Shown here one piece after another: positions 15,111 to 25,947 of a stretch of DNA of 64,000 nt. Made by a program: the position numbers and the translations under genes. The notes below the pieces were generated by a model, which had not been told where the DNA came from, ran no database searches, and saw only the letters and a program-made list of their open reading frames with translations. The stretch is taken from assembly GCA_001875255.1 (NCBI GenBank), contig MJAN01000003.1, positions 117,186-181,185 of the forward strand, in the 5' to 3' direction. The stretch is from Candidatus Sabulitectum silens. GTDB lineage: Bacteria; Fermentibacterota; Fermentibacteria; Fermentibacterales; JCC-6. The first letter of the stretch is position 1. Each line of letters starts with the position of its first letter.

Positions 15111-15728
15111 CTATTCCTCCGGGATTATCTTGAATCTTTCAAGGGCCCTCACGACCTCCATGGCTGATTCCTCAGGGGTCTGCCTGTCAGTGTGGAGGTG
15201 GATCTCCGGTTTTTCCGGGGCTTCGTAGGGGGCGCTGATCCCGGTGAAACTGGGAATTATACCCGCCCTGGCCTTCTTGTAGAGGCCCTTGGGGTCACGC
15301 TGTTCCGCCACTTCAAGGGGGGCGTCCACATAAACCTCGATGAAATCTCCCTTGAGCTGTATGTCCCTGGCGCTGTTCCTGTCGGTGCGGTAGGGGCTTA
15401 TGAAGGCCACCAGATTAAGTATGCCGTAGCCGGTGAAAAGCTTGGCCACTTCACCTATCCTTCTGATGTTCTCGGTCCTGTCCTCCGGCGAGAAGCCCAG
15501 GTCCCTGTTCAGGCCGTGCCTGACATTATCGCCGTCCAGCACCGCGGTGCGAATGCCCCGGGCGTGGAGTATCCTTGAAACGTACTCCGCTACGGTGGAC
15601 TTTCCGCTGCCGCTGAGGCCGGTGAACCAGATGGTGGCTCCCCGGTGGCCGTTGAGATGCTCCAGGTCTTCCCTGCGAACTGCCTGGGGGTGCCAGGTGA
15701 GGTTTCTTTCTTCCGCTGTGGTCATCAA
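15111..15728 (-). CDS. cysC: Adenylylsulfate (APS) kinase
   Basis: Phosphorylates adenosine 5'-phosphosulfate to PAPS, the donor for sulfation and assimilatory sulfate reduction. 205 residues, normal length. Walker A is 'GLSGSGKST'. The APS-binding segment '[34 protein letters not shown]' and '[11 protein letters not shown]' are diagnostic, as is '[22 protein letters not shown]'. No sulfate adenylyltransferase gene is adjacent in the window, so PAPS may serve sulfation of envelope glycans; that is inference. The start may be the first or second Met (15728 or 15725). Confidence 0.95.
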   Translation of the reverse strand: MMTTAEERNLTWHPQAVRREDLEHLNGHRGATIWFTGLSGSGKSTVAEYVSRILHARGIRTAVLDGDNVRHGLNRDLGFSPEDRTENIRRIGEVAKLFTGYGILNLVAFISPYRTDRNSARDIQLKGDFIEVYVDAPLEVAEQRDPKGLYKKARAGIIPSFTGISAPYEAPEKPEIHLHTDRQTPEESAMEVVRALERFKIIPEE

Positions 15729-15841
15729 AAACTCCTTAGCTGTTGTGGGGGAAGGCGAAATATAACCATATGGCGAACCCTGTGTTCAAATCTTTATGTT
15801 AGAGGTATGAATTTCCCGTGGACATAACCCTTGGAGGAGCA

Positions 15842-16803
15842 ATGAACAACAAAGAAACGGTAATTAAAGCGAATCTGAACAACTGCCTCACGGAAACGAA
15901 GGATCTGGGAATAGGCGAATGCAAGCGTGGCAAGGTCCGGGACATTTACGACCTTGGGGACAGGCTGCTGCTGATAACCACCGACAGGCAGAGCGCCTTC
16001 GACAGGGTCCTTGCCTCGGTGCCCTTCAAGGGCCAGGTACTCAACCGGGTCAGCGCCTGGTGGTTCAGCCAGACCGAGCACATAGTGCCCAACCATGTGA
16101 TATCAATACCCCATCCCAACGCCACACTGGGAAAGAAAATGGATGTATTCCCCGTGGAATTCGTTATGAGGGCTATCTCACCGGAAGCAGCAGCACAAGC
16201 GCCTGGACCCTTTACGATAAGGGAGAAAGGAACATCTGCGGCAACGTTCTTCCCGATGGAATGGTAAAGAACCAGAAATTCGACTCTCCCATTATCACCC
16301 CCACCACCAAGAGCGAGGTCCATGACGAGTCGATCACCCCGGAGGAGATAGTTTCCAGCGGCCTGATGTCCCAGCAGGACTGGGATGAGGCCTCCAGGAT
16401 CGCAATGGAGCTGTTCGACTTCGGTGTGAAGACCGCCGCCGGACGGGGTCTCATACTGGTGGATACGAAGTACGAGATGGGAAGGGACGAGAAGGGCAAC
16501 ATAGTCCTCATCGATGAGATACACACACCGGACAGCTCCCGCTACTGGCTCATGGAAGGCTACGAGGAAAGGCTGACCCAGGGCCTGGAGCCCAAGAACA
16601 TCGACAAGGAGTTCCTGCGTCTGTGGTTCAAGGACAACTGCGACCCCTACAATGACGAGGTGCTCCCCGAGGCCCCGGAAGAACTGGTGGTGGAGCTTTC
16701 ATCAAGGTACATAACTCTCTTTGAAATGATAACCGGAGAGGAGTTCGAACCGGTGGAGGGGGATCCTGCGAAGGATCTCCTGGAGGCGGTTTCAAAGCTA
16801 TAG
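15842..16803 (+). CDS. purC: SAICAR synthetase (frameshifted)
   Basis: Catalyses ATP-dependent ligation of aspartate to CAIR in purine synthesis. ATG 15842 follows TTGGAGGAGCA. '[39 protein letters not shown]' and '[17 protein letters not shown]' form the N-terminal half. After a frame change near 16175 come '[28 protein letters not shown]', '[11 protein letters not shown]' and '[14 protein letters not shown]', all conserved SAICAR synthetase motifs. About 320 residues resemble the longer eukaryote-like or plant-like form. The break lies in conserved sequence, so I treat it as an indel. Divergent from cysC. Confidence 0.93.
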
Positions 16804-17210
16804 TGAAACTGAACTCCTTCCTGTTCTATCTGCTGGCATGGCCCCTTATGGCCCTGGTCGGCATACTGAACGGAGTGCTTCGGGTCTACGGATACGGCCC
16901 TCATATGAGCGAACTGGCAGGGCATCAGGTTTCCACCCTGATCGCCCTGCTTCTCTTCCTGGGATTCGTCTGGGTGCTCACCGGGATCAGGGAACCATCG
17001 GGAAGACGGGAGGCACTGGGGCTTGGTCTGATGTGGTTTCTGCTTACCGTGCTCTTCGAGTTCGGATTCGGCCACTGGGTTGCGGGGCATTCATGGGAAG
17101 CCCTGCTTAAGGATTACGATATCTCTTCGGGCAGGCTCTGGGTCCTTGTGCCTCTGTGGATAGCGTTTCTACCGCTGCTGTGCCTCAGGCTCAGAAGGCG
17201 GAACCGCTAG
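16803..17210 (+). CDS. Small integral membrane protein
   Basis: 135 residues. The GTG at 16803 overlaps the purC stop (TAGTG), so the two genes are translationally coupled. Four hydrophobic segments are visible: residues about 5-25 (FLFYLLAWPLMALVGILNGVL), 43-62, 75-95 and 110-128, with a basic C-terminus 'RLRRRNR'. No catalytic motif is recognised. Its 3' end overlaps the convergent small Cys-rich gene by 4 bp. Confidence 0.65.
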   Translation: MKLNSFLFYLLAWPLMALVGILNGVLRVYGYGPHMSELAGHQVSTLIALLLFLGFVWVLTGIREPSGRREALGLGLMWFLLTVLFEFGFGHWVAGHSWEALLKDYDISSGRLWVLVPLWIAFLPLLCLRLRRRNR

Positions 17211-17410
17211 GCTTTACCCTGTTCCACCAGCTTCGCGAAGTGCTCGAAGGAGCGGTCCCAGGTTCCCTCGGCCCCTTCGGGGAAACAGCAGCCGGGCAGC
17301 TGCCTCATCCTTAGGTGGTAGGCTATGCAGTCGCAGCAGACGCCCTTCCTGGAACAGGGGTCATAGGTACAGTTGCAGTTCCTGAGATTCCTTTCCTTCT
17401 TGCACTCCAT
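17207..17410 (-). CDS. Small cysteine-rich protein, DUF6485-like
   Basis: 67 residues. ATG 17410 follows GAGGAGGACC. The sequence has eight Cys, starting 'MECKKERNLRNCNCTYDPCSRKGVCCDCIAYH' and then 'LPGCCFPEGAEGTWDRSFEHF', matching the small conserved DUF6485-type proteins widespread in anaerobes. It probably binds a metal or Fe-S cluster; the function is unknown. It lies 8 bp downstream of the Nudix gene on the same strand. Confidence 0.75.
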   Translation of the reverse strand: MECKKERNLRNCNCTYDPCSRKGVCCDCIAYHLRMRQLPGCCFPEGAEGTWDRSFEHFAKLVEQGKA

Positions 17411-17418
17411 GGTCCTCC

Positions 17419-17878
17419 TCAGTTGATGTCACCCAGATAGACCGGATGGTTCTCGGGGATGCCGTTCTTTAGTATTTCCTTCAGCTGCTTCGGATAGAGG
17501 CTGAACTCCTCTATCTTCTCCAGGGGTAGCCAGGCCACACCGGTCTGCATGGGATCCGGGGTTCCGCCCATTGCCGGCTGGACCCTTCGGGTATTTCACA
17601 CCGGAACATGAACTCCACCTGGTGGGCATCGGCGTCTTCAGCGGCGAACTCATGGTTCCTTGATATGTAGTCCTTATGAAAAGCAGGTCCATTGGGATAA
17701 CAGGTATGGATATCTCCTCGAGGCACTCCCGGATCAGTGCGTCGGTGATGGTCTCACCGTGGTTCTGCCCGCCCCCGGGAAGAAGGTACCAGACGGTGCC
17801 CATGGAACGGTTCTCGGTCACGAGGAGTTCATCGTTCCTGATTATCACCGCCTTGGCAGAGTTCCTGAGCCTTTTCAC
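17419..17878 (-). CDS. Nudix hydrolase (frameshifted)
   Basis: Hydrolyses a nucleoside diphosphate linked to another moiety; the substrate is unknown. The Nudix box is in 'GGGQNHGETITDALIRECLEEISI', which fits GX5EX7REUXEEXGU except that the conserved Gly is Ser. The N-terminus 'RNSAKAVIIRNDELLVTE' is typical. Frame changes occur near 17690 and 17570; the third segment ends 'HPVYLGDIN' with the stop at 17419-17421. The start GTG at 17878 overlaps the parC stop (GTGA), so it is part of the parE-parC-Nudix-DUF6485 run. Confidence 0.8.
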
Positions 17879-19987
17879 CGGTGGTCTCCGAAGAGGTCCG
17901 GCGTATCCCCCTCGAACTTCTTGAGAATGTTGCTCATTTTGTTCCTGAGTTCCTCGGCGTCGGCGCTTATCTCCTCGATGGATCTTCTGGGTTCGGTCTT
18001 TTTCCCTTCCCCTTCATCCTCTTTTTCCTGATCCCTCTCCTCTTCCCTTTCCTCCGGTCCTTCGTGTTCCTCCGGTTCATCGGCCCCGTCCTGGAGTTCG
18101 ATGGCCTTGAGGGTGGATACCACACGGTTCCCGCAGAGCTGAACCCCCTTCGCCCTTACTCCCTTCACGGCGATATCCTCCAGAAGGTCTCCCCCTTCCT
18201 TGTCTTCATCCTCTTCTTCCGCTCGAACCAGTAGTCGAGGAGGACATTCTGCCTGTCGAGGAAGACCATGACCTCGCTGTTGTCGGGAATGAAGCTGTAT
18301 TCCCTTTCCAGTATGTAACCGCCGATGCTGAACCTTTTCACATAGGCTATCTTTTTCTTCTTGTCGCGGTAGACGCAGGCGAAGAGCTTCTCCCGGTGGC
18401 AGGGTCCGCACCAGAGAACGCTTCCGGTTATCATGAACTTCTCCTGCATGGGAACCACCCTGTAAGTGCCGTCGGCGAGGAAGAAGAGAATCCTGTCAAG
18501 CTCGGATACGTTCCAGGATACATCCCCTTCACCGAGGTACCGATGAAACCGGTTTCCCTGTCAAAGCCAAGCTTGAGGTTGGCAATGGCCACCTCCCGCT
18601 TGTCGATGTCGGTGAACTCCTCGATGGAGGTAAGCCTGGGATAGAGGCGGCCGTACTTCTTCAGAAAACCCTCCAGCACCTCCACCGCGTAGCGGGTGAG
18701 CTCCCGGAGCCTTTTTGCGGCAACCTTCATGGCGGCCTTTATCTCGCCCATCTCTTTTCTGTGGGAATCGATGTCGAACCGGCTTATCCTTCTTATCTTC
18801 AGGGCCAGGAGCCTGTCCACATCCTCGGTGGTTACCTCCCTGTCGTAGTTGGTAAGGAAGGGTGTTAGCCCCTGAAGAACCGCATCACGCACGGTTTCCA
18901 GGGTCTTGCATTCCTCTATTGCCTTGTAGAGCCTGTTCTCAATGAATATCTGCTCCAGGGTCATCCAGTGCAGCCTGTCCTTCAGACCGGCTATCTCCAG
19001 TGAGAGCTCCCTCTTGAGAATGGTCTTCAGCATCCCGGCGGAATACCTGATGAGATCGGATACGGTGGTCTCAACCGGGGCGCCGTCCATTATCACCATC
19101 ATGTTCGCGGTGTGTGCCACCTCGCAGTCGGTGGAGGCAAAGAGCTGCTGAATTGTCTCCTCGGAGGATATTCCACGGGCAATGGTTACCTCTATCTCTA
19201 CATTCTCCGCGGTGAAGTCGTCGATGCTGGATATCTTCAGCCTGCCCTTTTTCGCCGCACCCTCGATGGAGGCTATCAGGGACTCGGTGGTGGTGCCGAA
19301 GGGGATCTGGGTAATGGCAACCTTCTTGTTCCCCCGTTTTTCTATCCGGGCCCGGCACTTGATCCTGCCGCTGCCGTCCTCATAGCCCGAGACATCCACC
19401 GCGCCCCCCTGGACGAAGTCGGGATAGAGGGTGAAGTCCTCCCCCTTCAGGGCGGCTATCTGGGCTCTCAGCACCTCGTTGAAGTTGTGGGGAAGTATTT
19501 TCGTTGACATACCCACGGCGATTCCCTCGGCCCCCAGCAGAAGCACCACTGGCACCTTTGCCGGAAGCAGTACCGGCTCTTTGTTCCTGCCGTCGTAGCT
19601 CAGGTCGAAATCGGTTATCTCATTGTTGAACAGCACATCCCTGGCAAGCTGTGTCAGCCGGCACTCGATGTACCTGGGTGCGGATGCCTCGTCGCCGGTG
19701 AGGACATTTCCGAAGTTCCCCTGGCGGTCGATGAAATAGCTTCTGTTGGCCAGGGCCACCAGGGCGGCGCCTATGGACTGGTCGCCATGGGGATGGTACC
19801 TCATGGTGTGTCCTATGACATTGGCCACCTTGTTGAACCTGCCGTCGTCCATTTCCCGGAGGGACCACAGTATCCTTCTCTGGACAGGCTTAAGCCCGTC
19901 GGAAGCGTCGGGGATTGCCCTCTCCTTGATAACATAGGATGCGAAATCGAGGAAGTTCTCCTCATAGAGTTTTTTAAGCCCGGTCAT
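17875..19987 (-). CDS. parC: Topoisomerase IV subunit A (frameshifted)
   Basis: The cleavage/religation subunit of a type IIA topoisomerase that decatenates daughter chromosomes. ATG 19987 begins [26 protein letters not shown]. 'DGLKPVQRRILWSL' and 'HPHGDQSIGAALV' are GyrA/ParC signatures, and the active-site Tyr is in 'SAPRYIECRLT'. The coiled-coil gate region follows. The frame shifts near 18500 and 18190. The C-terminal part is short and does not look like a GyrA beta-pinwheel; it ends in a very Glu/Lys-rich tail of about 60 residues and 'ILKKFEGDTPDLFGDHR'. About 700 residues in total. The short C-terminus favours a Bacteroidetes-like topoisomerase IV rather than gyrase. The start overlaps the parE end. 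Confidence 0.88.
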
Positions 19988-21784
19988 CTGAGATTCTCCA
20001 TTATGTACTGTCTTCTGTCAGGTGTGTTCCTGCCCATGTAGAACTCCAGCATATCGGATACGTCCCCCAGGCGGTCGATCCCCACCCTCTGAAGCCTGAT
20101 GTCCTCCCCGATGAACTGGCCGAATTCCTTCGGGCTTATCTCCCCGAGTCCCTTGAATCTGGTTACTTCGGCCTTTTTCCCAAGGGAGGCCCGGGCATCT
20201 TCCTTTTCCCTTTCGGTATAGCAGTAGATGGTTTCCTTCGTGTTGCGCACACGGAAAAGGGGAGTTTCCAGTATGTAGAGATGGCCGTTCAGCACCAGGT
20301 CCTCAAAGAAGTGAAGGAAGAGGGTCATCAGGAGGTTCCTTATGTGCAGCCCGTCCACATCGGCGTCGGTGGCAAGGATGACACGGTTGTACCTGAGACC
20401 CTCCACGCCGCCCTCGATGTTCAGGGCCCGCATTATGTTGTAGATCTCCTCGTTCTTGTAAACCGTGTCCCGCCTGTGGGAGTAGACGTTCAGGGGTTTG
20501 CCCTTCAGGGCGTAGACAGCCTGTGTGTACACATCCCGGGAGGCCACCAGGCTTCCCGCGGCGCTGAGCCCCTCGGTGAGGAAAATGGAGCTTTCCTCCT
20601 CCCTGGCGTGGTTGCTGCCAAGGTGTATCTTGCAGTCCTTCAGCTTGGGGATCCTGATGGCGGTCTGCTTCGCCCTTGCCCTTGCCTTCTTCTGCACTAT
20701 CTGGAGCTCGGTGCGGAGCTTCTGGTTTGCCCTGACCTTGTTGATCAGCTGATCCGCAAGGCTGCTGTCCCGGTGAAGCATCTGCTCGATCTCGCTCTGA
20801 ACCCTTGCGACGATGTCCCGCCTGATATCACTGTTGCCCAGCTTGTTCTTCGTCTGGCTCTCGAACACCGGGTCCTTCAGCTTGATGGATATGGCGGCGG
20901 TTATGCCGTCGCGGACGTCGTCGCCGGTGAACTTTTCGGTACTGTAGGCGTTAACCCCCTTCAGTATTCCCTCTTTGAAGGCTGAGAGATGGGAGCCCCC
21001 GGCGCTTGTGTACTGCCCGTTGGCGAAGGATAGGTACCGCTCGCCGTAGGCTGATGTATGGGTAAAGGCGAACTCCAGTGTTTTTCCCTGTAATAGAACA
21101 CCGGATAGATGGCCTCTTCCCCGGCTTCATGTTCGAGAAGGTCCTTAAGGCCGTTCTCGGACTGATATGCCTTGTCGTTGTACTGGATCTTCAGCCCGGA
21201 GTTCAGGAAGGCGTAGTGCTGAAGCCTTCTTTCTATGAACTCGTCCCGGAAGGTGTATCCGTTGAATATCTCCGGATCCGGGATGAACTCCACATAGGTT
21301 CCGTTCCTCTCGGTGGTTTCCGACTCTTCGTCCTCCACCAGCTCTCCCCGGGTGAAAACCAGCCTTCTTGATCTGCCGTCGCGGTGGGAGCAAACCATGA
21401 AGTGTTCGGAAGGGCGTTCACCGCCTTGGTTCCCACGCCGTTGAGCCCCACGCTGAACATGAACACGTCGGTGTTGTACTTGGCACCGGTGTTTATCTGG
21501 GATACGCACTCCAGGAGCTTGCCCAGGGGTATGCCCCGGCCGTAGTCCCGGACTGAGCAGCAGCTGCCGTTCAGTTTCACCCTGATGCGCTTTCCGTGCC
21601 CCATGATGAACTCGTCGATGGAGTTGTCTATTACTTCCTTCAGAAGCACATAGATGCCGTCATCGATGTTGGAGCCGTCGCCCAGCCGGCCTATGTACAT
21701 TCCTGTCCTGAGCCTTATGTGCTCGATGGACGATAGCGTTTTTATCTTGCTTTCGTCGTATTTCTCTGCGGTGTTTCCGCCCAT
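19984..21784 (-). CDS. parE: Topoisomerase IV subunit B (frameshifted)
   Basis: The ATPase subunit partnering ParC. ATG 21784 ([14 protein letters not shown]) is preceded by GGTGGTGAA. The GHKL ATPase motifs are present: '[11 protein letters not shown]', '[12 protein letters not shown]' and '[14 protein letters not shown]'. The transducer follows, then the TOPRIM domain with '[23 protein letters not shown]' and '[16 protein letters not shown]'. The usual EGDSA motif reads EGLSA here; the catalytic Glu and the DxD Asp residues are kept. Frame changes lie near 21420 and 21075, and the third segment needs another adjustment near 20960. The C-terminus '[17 protein letters not shown]' is standard. 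About 600 residues. Confidence 0.9.
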
Positions 21785-22033
21785 TTCACCACCATATCTT
21801 GATTTCAGTCTTGCGTCATGCCCCACATGATGTGCTTTTCCAGAACCCTGTACCCAAAAAGCTACATATAGGGGCCATCCTGGGCCAAGTATACAATACT
21901 TCAGTGTAAACCGGAAGATACTTCATTCCATCCGCCGTTGACCGGAGGCGGATACTTGGATAGTATTTCGCTTCTCAGTTCAAGGCGAAGGCTATCATTG
22001 CGGAAAGAGGTAAAGTTGATATCGGCGGGAAGT

Positions 22034-22992
22034 ATGGCTACCTCCGGCTACTACAGGTTCATAGGTGCGGTTGTAAAAACCGTTTCAAATCCCTTGACCC
22101 TTGAAAGATTCGCATCTCTCCTGGGCTCCGCAAGAATGCGATCTACCGCCAGGAACCCCATCTATATGAGCCATCTGAAAAGGGTTTCCCCTCAGCCGAT
22201 GAGAAGACCCTTCTGGGGATACTCAGGGAACACTGGCGGAAACACGAGCGAAACAACATTAGCCTGTTCTTCATGAAAAGGATTACTCGGGAAAAACTGG
22301 ACGGTCTGGTGGAGTGGCGGGGTCGCAACCTGCTGGAACAGGCTCTGGGCCGGGGAAAGGGGTTGCTTCTGCTGGCACCGCATTACGGTGATGAGCGAAG
22401 CCTTCACATCCTTCTGGGAATGGCGGGATACAGCGTGGGGGTCATGACCAGCCGTTACTCCAACATGCCGCCCCCGGTGCGCAGGATGAAGCTGGAATGC
22501 GGAAACAGATGGAATGAGCTGCATTTCCCCGGAGACAGTCCGAGGTGGATGTTCGATACCCTCCTGAAGGGAGATGTGGTACACTTCGCCCCCACGGCCT
22601 ACGGCGGTCCCTCGGGCACATGGGTCGGGAGTTTCGGCGTTCCGGTGCTGGCCCCTTCCAGCCCCTGGAAGCTCCATGCCCGGACGGGATGCTCTCTTGT
22701 GCTCGGGTTCAATACCCAGCTTCCGGGAATGCGTTTCAGAATGGAGTTCCAGGAGATCCCCCGGTGCGATAACCGGCAGGAGCTGATACAGAAGGTCTTC
22801 GACCTGACGGAAAGGAAGGCCAGGGAGTGCCCCGGGCAGTACGACTGGGACAACCTGCTGATAAGGCACAGGGAATCGAACACCATAGCCAGGCTTGGAA
22901 GGATCCCTGAAAACGAGGTAGAGCTGGAGTCAGCAACTGACCCTGATGATCTTAGGCCCGACCTTATACCGGAGATGAAAACCCTACGCTGA
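22034..22992 (+). CDS. LpxL-like lauroyl/myristoyl acyltransferase family protein (frameshifted)
   Basis: A predicted membrane-associated acyltransferase related to lipid A late acyltransferases. The first segment 'SGYYRFIGAVVKTVSNPLTLERFASLLGSAR' leads, after a frame change near 22180, into 'LREHWRKHERNNISLFFMKRIT'. It continues with the core 'GRGKGLLLLAPHYGDERSLHILLGMAGYSVGVMTSRY', 'DVVHFAPTAYGGPSGTWVGSFGVPVLAPSSPWKLHARTGCSLV' and 'CPGQYDWDNLLI'. The catalytic region reads HYGDER where the family usually has HFGNWE (HX4D/E), so the acceptor Glu is one position closer; it may be divergent or inactive. ATG 22034 is used. An in-frame TTG at 21956 has a better GGAGG site and may be the true start. 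Confidence 0.7.
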
Positions 22993-22994
22993 GG

Positions 22995-24411
22995 TCAGTC
23001 CCCATGTCCGGAAAAACCCCGGAGGACACGCCTGGCCTTTCCAACCGCCTGACCCGGCTGTGAGACAAGCTCCCCGGCCCATCTGCGGATGTTGGAGTAG
23101 CTGGTTACCTTTCTCCAGCTTCTGTATCTCTCGATCTTGTGCTTCCAGCCAATTACATCCTCGACGGTCATGTTGGGAAGCCTCATGTTCATCACCTCGT
23201 GGGCCCTGTTCCTGGCTGGGTCGAGGAGCTCGGGATTGGTATCCGAGGCAAGGTAGCCGTTCTCCACCGCCCAGTCGTGTATGTACCTCCCGGGGATGGC
23301 GGTGGAAAAATAAACGATGATGTCGTCGGGCTTCAGCTTCTTCAGAAGCTCGTAGGTGAGCCTGAGGTCCTCGTCGGTTTCCATGGGGAACCCTATCATG
23401 AGGTTGGCGGTGGCCTCCACCCTGAACTCGTGGCACCAGTTGAAGGCGCTGATGGCCTGCGCGGGGTGGTTCCCTTCCTGTAGAATCCAGGATCTTCTGG
23501 CTGCCGCTCTCCACACCGAAGGAAATGCAGTGGCATCCGCTCTCCTTCATGACCCTTACCTTGTCCCTGGTAACCGTGTCCACACGGCTGTTGCAGTGCC
23601 ACTCCAGCTTGATCCCGGCGTTCCTCAGAAGGTCCCTGAACTCCTCGAACCATTTCACCGGATGCATGGTTATGGTGTCGTCCTTGAAGAATATCCGCAG
23701 GGAATCTGTTTTCCTGAGGGAGGCCAGTTCTGCTATCTCCTCCACCACATTCATGGCCGAGCGGAATCTGATTCCGCCTCCGTATATCATGTCGGTGCTT
23801 GGCTTGCAGTATATGCACTTGAAGGGACATCCCCGGCTGGTCACCATGCCGTACTCGGCCATTCCATGGGCCAGGTAGGAATCGTAGTCAACCACATCCC
23901 TTGCCGGGAAGGGAATGCTGTCTATCTTGCCGTTGACCTGTCTTCTGGGATTCTGAACCAGCTCTCCCCGGGAATCGAAATAGGCCAGGTTCTCCATGGA
24001 GAGATGGTCCTCTCCCCTGTCAAGCCTGTCCGCCAGCTCGACGATGGATTCCTCGGCCTCACCCACCAGTGCGCAGTCCGCACCGGTCTCTTCAATGGAA
24101 TGCCCGGGAAAAATGCTCGGGTAGGCACCCCCCACAACGAAGAGGGCATCGGGAACCACTGTCCTGAGGTGTTTCAGAACGAAGGAAGCCCTTTCCAGCT
24201 TTGCGGCGGCGGATATGGCCACGGCAACGATGCCGCATCCGCCGGCAAGGTGGTCCAGCTCGCCTAATTCAGAGCAGAAAGAGTAGTCGAGATACACCGG
24301 AATGTGGCGGGAGTTCCTGAGGGAACTCACCAGATGCAGAACGCCCAGGGGTTCCGCCAGTCCGTTGTACTCGAACCACTTGAACCTGGGATAAACAAGC
24401 GCTGTCTTCAC
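22995..24411 (-). CDS. B12-binding-domain radical SAM protein 1 (frameshifted)
   Basis: The GTG at 24411 has AAGGAG four bases upstream; starting there gives MKTALVYPRFKWFEYNGLAEPLGVLHL. Residues 1-150 form a cobalamin-binding-like Rossmann domain ('ALFVVGGAYPSIFPGHSIEETGADCALVGEAEESI'). The radical SAM cluster motif CxxxCxxC is in 'TSRGCPFKCIYCKPS', followed by 'IFFKDDTITMH' and 'HCNSRVDTVT' and the SAM-binding 'SFGVESGSQKIL'. A frame change near 23480 restores 'NLMIGFPMETDEDL' and the C-terminus. Family members carry out C-methylation or C-C bond chemistry, including on membrane lipids; the substrate here is unknown. It is the last gene of the minus-strand run starting at 30293. Confidence 0.88.
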
Positions 24412-24518
24412 TGCTCTCCTTACCTGCGGGAACATGAAAGATAGCCCATTCGCCGGCCTTTGTCACAGTCTATCAGACACCGGGGAGGCGGGTTTCGTTC
24501 CCGGGGACGCTTTCCCGT

Positions 24519-25940
24519 TCAGCTCCTGCGTACGGGAACGGTCCCAAGACCTCCGAAGGATATCCAGACGGCCAGGAAGGCAGCTACTGCCAGAACCCCG
24601 TTAAGAATGCCCTCCAGGGGACTCAGGAGGAGGATAATGAAGGCAGGGATGAATGAGATGAGCGGGCGGCGAGCTCCCCGTAAGAATCCCGTTGATCCGT
24701 ACCTGCCGTGGAGATTCCACGCCATCCAGACAGCCCCCGAGGCCAGGAAGGCCATGTGGGACAAGGCTGCTCCCACTATTCCCAGGAATGGAATAAGCAG
24801 AAGGAAAAGGGCCATTTCCATCATCAGAGGGAAGAAAACGGCGGGAAGGACCTTCCTCTGCCTTTCCGTGGCTATGGTGGTAGACATGAACATGTTGAAC
24901 ATATACGCAACGGGAAGGGTAAGCAGCACTAGACGGTAGGTCATCCCTACATCACCGGGGCTGCTGCCCCTGAGAAAATCCTCTCCCCAGACCGTCCTCA
25001 GCACATGGTCTTCCCCTGCCCATAGTGGAATGATCAGGAGGAAGGCGAGCACAAGGAAAAGCTCGGTCATCCAGGCAACCCGCATCCTGGCCTCCCCCCA
25101 TCCCTTCTTCACCGCCAGGCAAAGCACCGGGAAAAGGGCACCGGGAAGCAGGGTAGGCGTGACGATGAGCACAAGGGCCTCGAGGAGTTTGAGACACTGC
25201 TGGTAGGCCGCTATGGCGGCGTCGCCGAGGAATGCCTTGATGAATACACCATCCAGTCTCTGGCCGGCGGCTATCATTATTCCCGCAAGGCCCAGGGGAA
25301 GTGCCGCGGCGAAAAGAGGCCGGACTTTCCCCAGGGATTCCCTCCTGAGATCAGGTCTGAACTTCGTTACGGAAACCAGGGCCACACCGGCAAAGACCAG
25401 GGCGGGTATCTCCCTGAGAATATAGGTAGAACCGGCGAAAACCACTCCTCTTCCGCTGTAAAGAGCATACAGTGCAAGACCTATGCCCAGAAGGCCGTGA
25501 AGTATCCTGGCCGCTCCTTCGTACACCATTTGCTCCCTGGCCCTGAAAAGGGCGAAGGCGCTCTCGCAGTAGCCGTTGAGGACAAAGGCCGATGAGACCA
25601 GGAACACCAGGAGTATCTGTCTGGATGAATAGCCCGCAAGTGACACCGAAAGCATCACAACGGCAAGGGCAATTGAGGACAGCACCGTTCTTGTGACCAG
25701 TGCCGCGGTGAACACCGAGTTCACCGGCTCACCGGTGGCGATCCTTCTAGTAACGAGCATGCTCACGCCCATGTCACTCAGGAACACCACGATCAGGCCT
25801 ATGGAAACCGATAGAAGCAGCTCCCCGAAGGCACCGTCCTCCAGTATTCTGCTGAAGATCATCAGTGAACCGAATAGCCCGGCTTTCCCGACTATCTGCC
25901 CCAGGAGCATGTACGCGCTGTTGGCCCTGCGTCCCGCCAT
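24519..25940 (-). CDS. Wzx-like polysaccharide/lipid flippase
   Basis: 473 residues with about 12-14 transmembrane segments and no frameshift. The N-terminus 'MAGRRANSAYMLLGQIVGKAGLFGSLMIFSRILEDGAFGELLLSVSIGLIVVFLSDMG' is typical of the oligosaccharide flippase (MOP) superfamily: TM1, then 'SRILEDGAFGEL', then 'DMGVSML..R.IA'. Such proteins translocate undecaprenyl- or other lipid-linked intermediates across the inner membrane. It lies 7 bp downstream of the acyl-CoA synthetase-like gene and 107 bp upstream of radical SAM protein 1, so it probably exports a product of this cluster. Confidence 0.85.
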   Translation of the reverse strand: MAGRRANSAYMLLGQIVGKAGLFGSLMIFSRILEDGAFGELLLSVSIGLIVVFLSDMGVSMLVTRRIATGEPVNSVFTAALVTRTVLSSIALAVVMLSVSLAGYSSRQILLVFLVSSAFVLNGYCESAFALFRAREQMVYEGAARILHGLLGIGLALYALYSGRGVVFAGSTYILREIPALVFAGVALVSVTKFRPDLRRESLGKVRPLFAAALPLGLAGIMIAAGQRLDGVFIKAFLGDAAIAAYQQCLKLLEALVLIVTPTLLPGALFPVLCLAVKKGWGEARMRVAWMTELFLVLAFLLIIPLWAGEDHVLRTVWGEDFLRGSSPGDVGMTYRLVLLTLPVAYMFNMFMSTTIATERQRKVLPAVFFPLMMEMALFLLLIPFLGIVGAALSHMAFLASGAVWMAWNLHGRYGSTGFLRGARRPLISFIPAFIILLLSPLEGILNGVLAVAAFLAVWISFGGLGTVPVRRS

Positions 25941-25947
25941 GCCCGGG

